A DNA stretch of 64,000 bases from Eubacterium callanderi (lineage in GTDB: Bacteria; Bacillota; Clostridia; Eubacteriales; Eubacteriaceae): contig NZ_FRBP01000009.1 in the NCBI RefSeq assembly GCF_900142645.1, forward strand, positions 124,001-188,000. The letters are read 5' to 3'. Below the pieces are notes generated by a model. The model searched no databases, was not told the DNA's origin, and saw only the letters and a list, made by a program, of their open reading frames with translations. The translations under genes were made by a program, and so were the position numbers. This document shows positions 16,949-24,862 of this stretch, piece by piece; position 1 is the stretch's first letter, and every line of letters starts with the position of its first letter.

Positions 16949-17006
16949 GCTGTAGATAAAGTTGAGAGGAAGCGATAAAATTAAAATAAGATGGGATTTT
17001 TCATTC

Positions 17007-18416
17007 TCAATTTTCCATTTCTTCCCCTTCCCCCCGGATATACTTCTGAATCAGCCGGTTGGCGGTGGACTGGCTGACACCGATGACCTCGGCCAGCTTG
17101 CGGCTGGATTTGTACTTGGTGTAGACCTCGTTCACAAGATCGCGCTTGATCTCCTCGAGGTTATAGGTCTTCTGTGCCGAGGGACCGGCCGGCACCTCGC
17201 CCTCCTCGCGCAGGTATTCCCAGAACAGCTCCTCCTCCAGGATCATGTGTTCGGAGTAGACCACCAGGCGCTCAATGGCGTTTTTGAGCTGGCGGATATT
17301 GCCCGGCCAGTCATAGTCGCTGATGAGGTACATCATTTTTTTGTCAAAGAGCTTGCTGGTCCCGTATTTCTGGTTGTTCTTTTTCAGAAAATAGTTGGCC
17401 AGCAGAATAATATCCTCCTTGCGCTCCCGCAGGGGAGGAATGGTTACCTTGATGATGTTTAGGCGCCAGTAGAGGTCGGAGCGGAACTTCTTCTGTTTGA
17501 TGAGCTCGATGAGGTTCTGGTTGGTGGCGGCAGTGATGCGCACATCTACATGCTGGAAAGCGTTGCCCCCCACAGGGATATAACGCTTATTCTCCAGCAC
17601 ATCCAGGATTTTGGCCTGAAGCGGCAGGGACAGCTCGCCGATCTCGTCCAGAAAGAGGGTACCGCCGTCGGCGTTCTTGATGAGCCCGGTACGCCCCTTG
17701 GGGTCGGCGCCGGTAAAGGCCCCCGGGACATAGCCGAAAAGCTCGCTTTCCAGCAGGTTTTCGGGGATCGCGGCGCAGTTGATGGCAAAAAAGGGCTTGT
17801 CCCGGCGCAGGCTGTGCCTGTGGAGGGTCTCGGCCAGGAAGCTCTTGCCCGTACCCGATTCGCCCAGGATCAGCACGTTCAGGTCCACGTTCACAGCTTT
17901 CTCCAGCTTTTTCAGGCAGGCCTTAAAAGCCTCTCCGCTGCCGATAACCTCGTCGGAGAAATCCGAGTCTGAGGAGACAATGGATTTTTCGCTGGTGCGG
18001 TAGGAGAGGTCTGTGCGGGTTACATAGTCCATGGCCGTGGAGATGACCAGCTCGATCTCACCGTCTGCGTCAAACACCGGAATATTGACGGACATCAGGC
18101 TCTTGTGGGTGATGTAGTACATGTTCTCCGTGACAATGGGGCACTTCTTTTCCATGACTTCGGCAAAGCTGTGGGGCTCCCAGATGCCGCGCTTGATCTC
18201 GCTGCTGGCCTTGCCCACCAGTTCCTCGGGCTGAAGGCCGTGGTAGCGCATGGAGGAGGGGTTTACATAGACCACCCGTCCATCCTTGTCATTCACAAAG
18301 ATTTCCGCAAAGGCGTTCTCCACAATTTTTAGGAGCAGCTCCTGGGGCAGCTGGCGTAAATAAGCTTCGTATTCTGGGGTATGTTCGATTTTATCAATGG
18401 TAATCAAGTTTCTCAT
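17007..18416 (-). CDS. Sigma-54-dependent transcriptional activator (PAS-AAA-TyrR HTH)
   Basis: 469 residues: PAS domain (about 30-130), AAA+ core (about 155-390) with Walker A GESGTGKS (185-192), GAFTGA (232-237) for sigma-54 contact and Walker B GTLFLDEIG (252-260), arginine finger region LYWRLN, and a C-terminal TyrR-type helix-turn-helix (SSRKLAEVIGVSQSTANRLIQKY, about 437-459). The PAS domain probably senses a small ligand. It lies downstream of an MFS-MttB operon preceded by a -24/-12 promoter at 21408-21422, the obvious target. The Shine-Dalgarno before ATG 18416 is weak. Confidence 0.93.
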   Translation of the reverse strand: MRNLITIDKIEHTPEYEAYLRQLPQELLLKIVENAFAEIFVNDKDGRVVYVNPSSMRYHGLQPEELVGKASSEIKRGIWEPHSFAEVMEKKCPIVTENMYYITHKSLMSVNIPVFDADGEIELVISTAMDYVTRTDLSYRTSEKSIVSSDSDFSDEVIGSGEAFKACLKKLEKAVNVDLNVLILGESGTGKSFLAETLHRHSLRRDKPFFAINCAAIPENLLESELFGYVPGAFTGADPKGRTGLIKNADGGTLFLDEIGELSLPLQAKILDVLENKRYIPVGGNAFQHVDVRITAATNQNLIELIKQKKFRSDLYWRLNIIKVTIPPLRERKEDIILLANYFLKKNNQKYGTSKLFDKKMMYLISDYDWPGNIRQLKNAIERLVVYSEHMILEEELFWEYLREEGEVPAGPSAQKTYNLEEIKRDLVNEVYTKYKSSRKLAEVIGVSQSTANRLIQKYIRGEGEEMEN

Positions 18417-18472
18417 TCCGTTTCGTCTTTTCTTTCATTGTATAATAAAATGGGTAAAAAGGAAACCGTTAA

Positions 18473-18503
18473 TTCAACCCGTATCGCGGCGATACGGGTT
18501 GAA
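18473..18503 (+). repeat. Intergenic palindrome copy R5
   Basis: Type A, 14-bp arms beginning TTCAACCCG around CGG, between the sigma-54 activator and the MttB gene. Confidence 0.9.
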
Positions 18504-18510
18504 AAACGGA

Positions 18511-18542
18511 AACGGCGCCGCCTCATGTGAGGGAGCGCCGTT
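18511..18542 (-). terminator. Terminator of the MFS-MttB operon
   Basis: Stem AACGGCGC/GCGCCGTT with an inner CTC/GAG; on the minus strand it is followed by a T-rich stretch and then R5. Confidence 0.65.
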
Positions 18543-18576
18543 TTTACTTCATGGGGGGATAGTGGTTTACAGCCAG

Positions 18577-20034
18577 TTAAATATCATAGTCCAGGTTTAC
18601 GAGCACCTCGTTCAGGATGGCGTCCTGGGCCTTGGTGGTTTCGGGGAGCTTGTATTCTTCCAGACGGCGTTCGACCTCGGCGGCGGCGCGGCTCCTCAGA
18701 GTGCCCACCTGCTCGCGCATGGTAATGCCGGAGCCCTTGCGGTGGAACAGCTTGGAAAGGTAGTGCTCCTCGCGGTAAGCCTTGGGGGTTCTGCGCTGGA
18801 TGTAGGAGCCTCTTGGCCCGACTTCCTTCATGAGGTCAAAGCATTCCCGACCTTCGGAGAAGTTGATGCCCTGCTGCACACGCTTCAGGTAGAGCAGAAC
18901 CTCCTCGTCCAGGACGAATTTTTCAAAGCTGCCGTAGTTAAAGGAGCCCATGGTCCCGATGGCGTGGGTCAGCTGGTCCGAGCGGCCCAGAATGGGCGCC
19001 ATGCCCGTCAGCATGGATTCGGCCCCGGCCTGGTAATCCACGTCGATGGCGTCTGAGTAGGCGCCGATGGTGCGGGCCGGCATGTTGTAGAAGCGGGCCA
19101 TGCCGAGGGTTGCCATGGACAGCAGGAAGGATTCGCTGGCCCCGATGCTGAGCTGGACGCTGCGCATATCTGAAGGCGCGCTCAGTGAATTGTAGATAAT
19201 GGGGTTGCCTGGGTTCAGCAGTTGAATGAGCACGGTCATGGCCAGAATGGACGCGTTGTCCTGGATAATGGTGCCGAGCAGGGTCGGCGGGGAGGTTACA
19301 TTGGTCATGGAGCAGGTGCAGATGGTGATGGGCTGGTTGCCTGCGGCCGCACCGAGGACATTTTCAAGACACTCGTAGTTGTTGGAGAGTGGTGAGAGGG
19401 GACAGACTACCTCCAGCACCACGTATTTGTCCCAGATGTCATAATAGCGTTTTACAAGGTCATAGCTGGCGAGTACCCCGTCCTTGATCCGTCCGGTGCC
19501 CACATTGTGCGGGTTGGTCCGCAGGGCAGAGGCGATGGGCTTGTCCGAATATTTCAGCTGGATGGCATACTGCTTGAGAATCTTGTTTTCCTTGTCATTT
19601 CCAAGCCCTGGGTAGTCGATGCTGGAAGCCTTGGACATCTGCAGCACCTCGCTGGTCTGGGTCAGCTTGTGATATTTGATGGCGTCATATACGTTGGCCT
19701 TGTGCACTGTATCGTCTGTCTCAATATAGGTAACCAGGCCCGCCGAGTTGGCCATGACCGGGAAGGGGTCCTCACGGTCTGGCCCGATAAAGACAGAGCC
19801 GTTCCGGCCGTAGACCTCAAAGTTGCGGGGCACGGTCTTCAGAGCATCGTTTACCATGGCCTCTGACAGAAAGACCTTGTCGCCGTCAACCCGGGCGCCG
19901 TTTTTGCGGAAAACCTCCAGCACCTCCTCGTGCTCAAAGGCAACGCCGATTTCACTAAGCACCCGCAAAGACATGGCGTGAATGTGTTCAACCTCTTTTT
20001 CCGAAATGAAACAATCCTGAATATCTCTTAACAT
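18577..20034 (-). CDS. MttB-family (non-pyrrolysine) methyltransferase
   Basis: 485 residues, clearly MttB superfamily (KYHKLTQTSEVLQ ... CPLSPLSNNYECLENVLGA ... DMRSVQLSIGASESFLLS ... IDVDYQAGAESMLTG). The frame has no internal amber codon, so it belongs to the glycine-betaine-methyltransferase-like group, which transfers a methyl group from quaternary amines to a corrinoid protein. AGGAGGAG precedes the ATG, 24 bp after the MFS gene. No corrinoid protein is encoded beside it; it may share the one at 35.7 kb or use one elsewhere. Substrate unknown; the sigma-54 activator suggests substrate-inducible expression. Confidence 0.9.
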   Translation of the reverse strand: MLRDIQDCFISEKEVEHIHAMSLRVLSEIGVAFEHEEVLEVFRKNGARVDGDKVFLSEAMVNDALKTVPRNFEVYGRNGSVFIGPDREDPFPVMANSAGLVTYIETDDTVHKANVYDAIKYHKLTQTSEVLQMSKASSIDYPGLGNDKENKILKQYAIQLKYSDKPIASALRTNPHNVGTGRIKDGVLASYDLVKRYYDIWDKYVVLEVVCPLSPLSNNYECLENVLGAAAGNQPITICTCSMTNVTSPPTLLGTIIQDNASILAMTVLIQLLNPGNPIIYNSLSAPSDMRSVQLSIGASESFLLSMATLGMARFYNMPARTIGAYSDAIDVDYQAGAESMLTGMAPILGRSDQLTHAIGTMGSFNYGSFEKFVLDEEVLLYLKRVQQGINFSEGRECFDLMKEVGPRGSYIQRRTPKAYREEHYLSKLFHRKGSGITMREQVGTLRSRAAAEVERRLEEYKLPETTKAQDAILNEVLVNLDYDI

Positions 20035-20058
20035 TTTTCTCCTCCTGAATGTTTTTTT

Positions 20059-21360
20059 TTACTCAATGCTTTCCAAAGTTTTGGGATCAAGCATCCCATC
20101 CTTACTGCCGATAACGTTGTTCTTTTCGCCCAGCTTCAGCTTGGCGGTCACCAGGGATACAATGAGCCCGATGACACTCCAGACGATGATCCAGATAAAA
20201 ATATTATTGAAGCCGGACACCTTGTCTGCGTCCAGCCAGCTTCCCATCATGGTGTACATGAAGGACTCCGGCGCGTAGGCAAAGACCGAGATAATGCCCA
20301 TAGCCACGCCTGTCATGGAGACTGGAATGCCCGCCTCGCCCATGACCGCGTAGGAAATCCCACGGGTGGCGCAGAAAAAGGCTGTGGCCAGACAGGTAGT
20401 GACAATGCCAAAGGCCAGCGTGGTGGGCGTGATCATGATGGAGATGGTGGCCGCAATGCCCAATGTAAAGTAGACTGCCAGCACCTTGGCCCGGGAGGCG
20501 AATTTATCAGCCACCAGCCCGCCGATAATGGTCGCCACCGCGGCGATCACGTAGTTTCTTGTAATGGCAAGCCCCGACGCCACCGCGTCCGACACCCCGA
20601 TAATATCCGCGCAGTAGGGGCCAAAGTAGGCCACCGCTGCCGCAAAGGCCATATAAGCCGAAGCCACGATCAGGGTAGTGAGCCAGGTGCCCGGCACCTT
20701 CAGCACCTCAATAAAGCGGCGCAGGTTCACCGGTTCGTCGGTGGCAGTGTTGGCCCCTGGGAAGGTGAACAGAATGAGCAGCGCAAAGGCAATATACAGC
20801 CCTGCGATAAAGAACAGCAGTACCCGGATGCCCGCGACGCCATCCACAAAGGCGCCGATAATGGCCAGACCGGCAAAGCCCACCAGCGCGTTGGCGCCCC
20901 ACTTAATGCCCTCACTGAGGCCAAACATCTTGCCCTGCTCCTCCTCGCTGCCCAGCAGCCGCACATACTTAAGCATGGCGGACCAGAAGGTAAAGATGGA
21001 AAAGATGCCATAGCCAAAGAAAATAATAAGCAGGCAAATGTAGGATGGGAAAAAGCCGAACCAGATGGTCAGGCCCCCCAGCCCCAAAAACGAAATGACC
21101 AGCAGGGTCTTGGTGTTTACCTTATCCGCGATAAAGCCGGAAGGCAGGTAAAAAATCAGGTTGGCAATGCCGTTGACGGACCCCAGCATGCCGTACTCCG
21201 CGTTGGTCAGCCCCAGCGCCGCAATCAATTGGTTGTAATACAGGTTTCTCACGCCGATACAGGCAAAGAACACAATCCCCGACGCAATGCTGATCATCAG
21301 CAGAGCATACATGCGTTTCCCCTTGGATAGGTTCAATCGGCCGTTTACTAAATCTGCCAT
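20059..21360 (-). CDS. MFS transporter of the MttB operon
   Basis: 433-residue, 12-TM MFS protein. The start is ATG 21360 (MADLVNGRLNLSKGKRM), with AGAGGAG 8 nt upstream; a longer in-frame form up to 21480 would run across the sigma-54 promoter and is rejected. TM1 begins at MYALLMISIASGIVFF, with the loop FIADKVNTKTLLV after TM2. It presumably imports the methylated amine used by the downstream MttB protein. Confidence 0.9.
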   Translation of the reverse strand: MADLVNGRLNLSKGKRMYALLMISIASGIVFFACIGVRNLYYNQLIAALGLTNAEYGMLGSVNGIANLIFYLPSGFIADKVNTKTLLVISFLGLGGLTIWFGFFPSYICLLIIFFGYGIFSIFTFWSAMLKYVRLLGSEEEQGKMFGLSEGIKWGANALVGFAGLAIIGAFVDGVAGIRVLLFFIAGLYIAFALLILFTFPGANTATDEPVNLRRFIEVLKVPGTWLTTLIVASAYMAFAAAVAYFGPYCADIIGVSDAVASGLAITRNYVIAAVATIIGGLVADKFASRAKVLAVYFTLGIAATISIMITPTTLAFGIVTTCLATAFFCATRGISYAVMGEAGIPVSMTGVAMGIISVFAYAPESFMYTMMGSWLDADKVSGFNNIFIWIIVWSVIGLIVSLVTAKLKLGEKNNVIGSKDGMLDPKTLESIE

Positions 21361-21407
21361 CGTGTAGTCTCCTCTCTCTTCTCGATGTTTGATGCTTTTT
21401 ATATAAC

Positions 21408-21422
21408 GCAAGGACCGTGCCA
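21408..21422 (-). promoter_or_regulatory. Sigma-54 promoter (-24/-12)
   Basis: On the minus strand: TGGCAC (21422-21417), five bases, TTGC (21411-21408), with a preceding T and GG/GC ten bases apart. This matches the sigma-54 consensus and lies 48 bp upstream of the MFS start codon. Confidence 0.88.
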
Positions 21423-21471
21423 AAATGAAATGGCGCAGCCAGGCGGTTTTGGCGGCAAGCACCGTCAAAAA

Positions 21472-21510
21472 GTGATTCATAATGATTCGGAAAAGTCATT
21501 TTGAATCGCG
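21472..21510. promoter_or_regulatory. Candidate enhancer sites for the sigma-54 activator
   Basis: Three GATTC-type half-sites (TGATTCA at 21473, TGATTCG at 21483 and the inverted GAATCG at 21503) lie 60-100 bp upstream of the -24/-12 promoter, the usual place for an upstream activating sequence. Confidence 0.4.
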
Positions 21511-21580
21511 TGTGACCCCGGGCGTTTTTTTCGGATATATAAGCGTACCCCAAAAGCGGGACAGAAAGCGAGGTTGGAAA

Positions 21581-21805
21581 ATGGCAGTTGTAAAGTACAC
21601 AAAGGCAGTGGCACTGAAGGTGGTCTCCAATTACGGAGAGCAAAAAGGAAAGATTGTGAAGAAGACGAAAACCTATGGCGACGTCAAGCCTGCCGCCACC
21701 GATGAGGCGCTCTATGCGGCCTACAAGCACATCAAGGGGCTTCAGGAGCCCATCGGGGAAGGCTGTATGCGGGTCACCACCGATGATCTGGTAGAAAACG
21801 CGTAA
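21581..21805 (+). CDS. DUF1659 family protein
   Basis: 74 residues; ATG 21581 preceded by GCGAGG (an upstream in-frame ATG at 21482 would overlap the divergent regulatory region). The sequence, with KKTKTYGDVKPAATDEALYAAYKHI, fits DUF1659, a small Firmicutes family of unknown function usually encoded next to DUF2922, as here. Confidence 0.8.
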   Translation: MAVVKYTKAVALKVVSNYGEQKGKIVKKTKTYGDVKPAATDEALYAAYKHIKGLQEPIGEGCMRVTTDDLVENA

Positions 21806-21837
21806 GCATTTAATGCAGGAAAGAGAGGAGAAAACAA

Positions 21838-22074
21838 ATGGCAGCAGAGACAAGTAAGGATTTGGTATTGTATTTTGAACGCAGCGATGGCAAGAGCTAC
21901 AGTATGAGCATTCCGGATTACCTGGAGGGCATCACCGACGAGCAGATCAAGGCAGGAGCCCAGGGCATTTTAGCCGAGGGCGTTTTTGAGCCCGAGGGCT
22001 TTGCGCTGGTCAAGGCCACAAACGCCGTCAGAATCGACACCACAAAAACCGAAGTGCCCCTGGAAACCGAATAG
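21838..22074 (+). CDS. DUF2922 family protein
   Basis: 78 residues, 32 bp after the DUF1659 gene, AGAGAGGAG upstream. DLVLYFERSDGKSYSMSIPDYLEGITDEQIKAG and FEPEGFALVKATNAVRIDT fit DUF2922. Function unknown; the pair forms its own short operon ending at the terminator 22102-22127. Confidence 0.8.
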   Translation: MAAETSKDLVLYFERSDGKSYSMSIPDYLEGITDEQIKAGAQGILAEGVFEPEGFALVKATNAVRIDTTKTEVPLETE

Positions 22075-22101
22075 GCAAAGGGCATCCCAGGTGTTTTAAC
22101 G

Positions 22102-22127
22102 GGCAGGCAGAAAACAGCCTGCCTGTT
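22102..22127 (+). terminator. Terminator after DUF2922
   Basis: Stem GGCAGGC/GCCTGCC with loop AGAAAACA, followed by TGTTT. Confidence 0.75.
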
Positions 22128-22182
22128 TGCGTGTCAGAAAAATTTGTCATGAAGCGATAAAGCGTTAAAAAGAGGACGGTTC

Positions 22183-22331
22183 AGTTGAAAGTTGAAAGTG
22201 GATAGTGGAAAGTTCAGGTGCAAATTCGCCTTGCGAATTTGATTGGATGCGGCCTGTGGCCGCTGTTTTAATCGCTTTTGCGAAAGCAAAAGCGCTCTTT
22301 AACCTTCCACTTTCAACCTTCCACCTGAAAT
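22183..22331. repeat. MITE-like hairpin-rich element, copy 1
   Basis: About 150 bp with imperfect inverted ends (GTTGAAAGTGGA type) enclosing three consecutive hairpins: CAAATTCG/CGAATTTG, GCGGCC/GGCCGC and CGCTTTTGC/GCAAAAGCG. The middle part, GCCGCTGTTTTAATCGCTTTT, recurs in a second element at 27239-27375. It fills most of the 400-bp gap after DUF2922; the remainder (22332-22475) has a weak dyad GGAACC...GGTTCC (about 22393-22433) but no gene. Confidence 0.65.
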
Positions 22332-22475
22332 GCCTTCTTATTTTAACTTAAAATCAAGATGTCGGCTTTTCTGACCGCCCGTTTTTATTGTAGGGAACCA
22401 CGCCCTATGGTCAAGCTGAGCGGGTATGGTTCCGAGCCATTGGATGGATCTTAGAGTAGATTAAAAGGAGAGCAT

Positions 22476-23024
22476 ATGAAATATAAAAAGACAGCCCTGT
22501 GGATTTTTCTGGCAGCCGGGAGCGTCGGCCTGGTGTTCATCTTCGGCGCAGTGCCGGGGAAGAGCGTTGTGCCGCCGCAGGCAGAGATCGTTCAGCCAGC
22601 GCCGGAGCAGACTGGACAGAAGCCTGAACTCCCACAGCAGGAGCCTGAGAGCGCTGAACCCGAATCCGGGCCTGCGGCGCCTGCGCCGGAAATGGCCAGC
22701 GCCCATTTCGAGATGGCAGAATACCGATGCGACTGCGCCGGTCTCTGTGACGGCTGGCCGGCCCGGATGAACCCTGTGCTGCTCGAAAGAATCGAAGCTC
22801 TGCGTGAGTACTATGGGCTTCCGGTTGTTATCACCTCCGGCGTGCGGTGTGAGGGCCGCAACACCGAGGTGGGCGGCGTGGCATGGTCCTTCCACAAGCG
22901 CGGCGACGCCGCGGATCTGTACTGCCCGGGTGTGGCCGTGGGGGATCTGGCCCAGACTGCCAAAGATCTGGGCATGAACGTCCTGCCCTATTACGCGAGC
23001 GGCTATATTCATGTTGAGGTGTAA
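22476..23024 (+). CDS. Membrane-anchored M15-type peptidase
   Basis: 182 residues: N-terminal membrane segment (about 6-25), proline/glutamate-rich linker (about 35-75) and a C-terminal M15A/DUF882-like domain. The zinc-ligand pattern is visible as SFHKRGDAADLY (His and Asp) and YIHVEV (second His), and RCDCAGLCDGW adds extra cysteines. Such enzymes cut D-Ala-containing peptides in the cell wall or act as phage-type endolysins. AGGAGAGC precedes ATG 22476. Confidence 0.82.
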   Translation: MKYKKTALWIFLAAGSVGLVFIFGAVPGKSVVPPQAEIVQPAPEQTGQKPELPQQEPESAEPESGPAAPAPEMASAHFEMAEYRCDCAGLCDGWPARMNPVLLERIEALREYYGLPVVITSGVRCEGRNTEVGGVAWSFHKRGDAADLYCPGVAVGDLAQTAKDLGMNVLPYYASGYIHVEV

Positions 23025-23081
23025 AAAGGCAGCATAAAGGAAATTGTGATAAAGTATTCGACAAAGATCGAGGTGCAAAAA

Positions 23082-23558
23082 ATGAAAAATAAGATTTTAA
23101 TCCGAGGGCTTACGGCTGCCTCCGTTGCTGCTGTTCTGTTTTTGTTCGCCGGCTGTCAGGCAGAAGCGCCGGCGCTCAGCGCAGGATCATTCACCCACAG
23201 TGATGTGTTGGATCAGATTTATCACGCAGAATTTGAAGGCCAGGAGGGCATGAGCCGTAGCTGGACTGAAGACGCCAAAGGAAATGAGCAGCTCATCCTC
23301 AGGGAATCCACCGATGACCAGGGACGCCTGGTGCGCCTGATGCTGGTCTATGACCGGAAGTCTCAGAACGACGCCTGCGACCTGGCGGTTCTTGAGCAGG
23401 TTACCTACGAGCAGAGAGGGCAGGAGTGCCGCGCGGTGGACACATCCATCCTCGACATGTACGCAGTGGTCCAGAAAACGGGCGAGGTCATCGCCTCGGG
23501 CAAGACAGACTGGGGAGATATTGGAAGCAAGGCCTATCAGGCCGCGACGGGAGAGTAA
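23082..23558 (+). CDS. Putative lipoprotein
   Basis: 158 residues. ATG 23082 is taken because GAGGTG lies six bases upstream; a start at 23046 is possible but adds no signal sequence. Basic N-terminus, hydrophobic core (AASVAAVLFLF) and lipobox FAGC predict lipidation at Cys. The mature part shows no recognised domain. Converges with the kinase genes at terminator-palindrome R6. Confidence 0.75.
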   Translation: MKNKILIRGLTAASVAAVLFLFAGCQAEAPALSAGSFTHSDVLDQIYHAEFEGQEGMSRSWTEDAKGNEQLILRESTDDQGRLVRLMLVYDRKSQNDACDLAVLEQVTYEQRGQECRAVDTSILDMYAVVQKTGEVIASGKTDWGDIGSKAYQAATGE

Positions 23559-23585
23559 GCGCCCGATAATTAACGAATCATTCAT

Positions 23586-23626
23586 AAAAAAGCAACCCGT
23601 ATCGCCGCGATACGGGTTGCTTTTTT
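23586..23626. repeat. Intergenic palindrome copy R6, acting as bidirectional terminator
   Basis: Type A core (CCCGTATCG arms around CCG) lengthened by GC and A/T runs to 19-bp arms, between convergent genes. The T runs on both strands make it a good bidirectional terminator. Confidence 0.9.
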
Positions 23627-24860
23627 ATTGTTGTCCGATGCCTGCGCAGCAGCGCAGGAACGCGTTAAACTCGTCGATATTGTGGAAGGTGTCGGTCATG
23701 AGCAGGGTATACTCTGCAATCTCAAGGGAGCGCTTCTGGATAAAGCCGAGCTCGCGCTTTTCGATACGCTTGAGGTCGCAGGTCAGGGCCATGTCGGAGG
23801 AGATGCGGGTAATCAGGCTGATCACCGCGTACTGCAGGGCATCCTGGAAGATACTGTCACAGACGTCCTGACAGCTCAGCACCTTCAGGCGGTAGCTGAC
23901 CCTTTGGTTTTCTGCCCAGAGCTTTTCCATGGTGCACTCGAAGCTGTGGTACATGTCCGCCATAAAATCCAGGTCATAGGCCTGCATGGCCAGGCGCTTG
24001 TCCTCAGGCAAGGCCTTATAGCCCAGCCAGGACACATAGTTGATGATCATGCTGCCGGTCAGCCGGCCGATGTCAATGGCCTTTGGCCCATAGCCGGAAA
24101 ACTCGGTATCGATGATCTTAACCTTGCCCGGCCCCACCATGATGTTGGAGCTGTGGAGGTCGTTGTGGATCAGGCATTCATCATTATTCAGGTATTTATA
24201 GCCCAGGGCGTGGACGCGCGCCCTGATTTTTTCATTCGACAGGATACGCTGCCGGGTTTCTTCGGCCTCGGGCTCCAGGGGTTTTTCGGCACAGAGCAGG
24301 ACGTTGTTCACAAAGAGGAGATCGTAAAGCCGCTTAGATTCATCGTTGTAGAAAAAGTGCTTTACACCCTCAAGCTTGCGCCCGGTCATCAGAAGGTCTG
24401 AGGTGTGGAAGAACAGCAGGGCCAGAAAAATCCCCATTTTTTTGCCCACATCGGGGTAAGTGACACCCGCAGTCAGCTCGAAGCGCAGCAGCTCCAGATC
24501 CATGAGATCCTCCATGACAATGACGCCCGCGGCCTCGTCAAAAAGGTAGATGTCCGGAGCGATATCCTCGTAGAGGGTTCCCATAAAGGTGAGCACTGCA
24601 ATCTCGGTGCGCAGGCGCTCCATAAGCACCGGGTGGTCGCCGCCGTCGGCCTCCTTAAAGGCGCGGATGTAGGGCAGCAGCTGCTTGACCACAACGGAGC
24701 AGTTGGTGTTCAGGTCTCTGACCGCAAAGATCAGGTTGACATAGCCCTCGATGTTCTGGATCTCCTCGTGGAGGTCGATGACATTGAGGAGGGCGTTTTC
24801 GGGGAAGATTTTCTTCTGGATCAGATAGGCTTTAATGGTGTCTCGGTTCAGAGGTTCCAT
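23625..24860 (-). CDS. Methylthioribose-kinase-like (APH fold) kinase, second copy
   Basis: 411 residues with the MtnK/APH fold: catalytic loop ECLIHNDLHSSNIMV and metal-binding KIIDTEFSGYGPKAIDIGRL, preceded by VIVMEDLMDLELLRFE. MtnK phosphorylates 5-methylthioribose, and the same family can act on 5-deoxyribose or other pentoses. It follows its paralogue by 2 bp and ends the eutS-eutP-kinase-kinase operon. Being the second of two divergent copies, it may have another substrate or be a regulatory partner. Confidence 0.82.
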   Translation of the reverse strand: MEPLNRDTIKAYLIQKKIFPENALLNVIDLHEEIQNIEGYVNLIFAVRDLNTNCSVVVKQLLPYIRAFKEADGGDHPVLMERLRTEIAVLTFMGTLYEDIAPDIYLFDEAAGVIVMEDLMDLELLRFELTAGVTYPDVGKKMGIFLALLFFHTSDLLMTGRKLEGVKHFFYNDESKRLYDLLFVNNVLLCAEKPLEPEAEETRQRILSNEKIRARVHALGYKYLNNDECLIHNDLHSSNIMVGPGKVKIIDTEFSGYGPKAIDIGRLTGSMIINYVSWLGYKALPEDKRLAMQAYDLDFMADMYHSFECTMEKLWAENQRVSYRLKVLSCQDVCDSIFQDALQYAVISLITRISSDMALTCDLKRIEKRELGFIQKRSLEIAEYTLLMTDTFHNIDEFNAFLRCCAGIGQQ

Positions 24861-24862
24861 GG

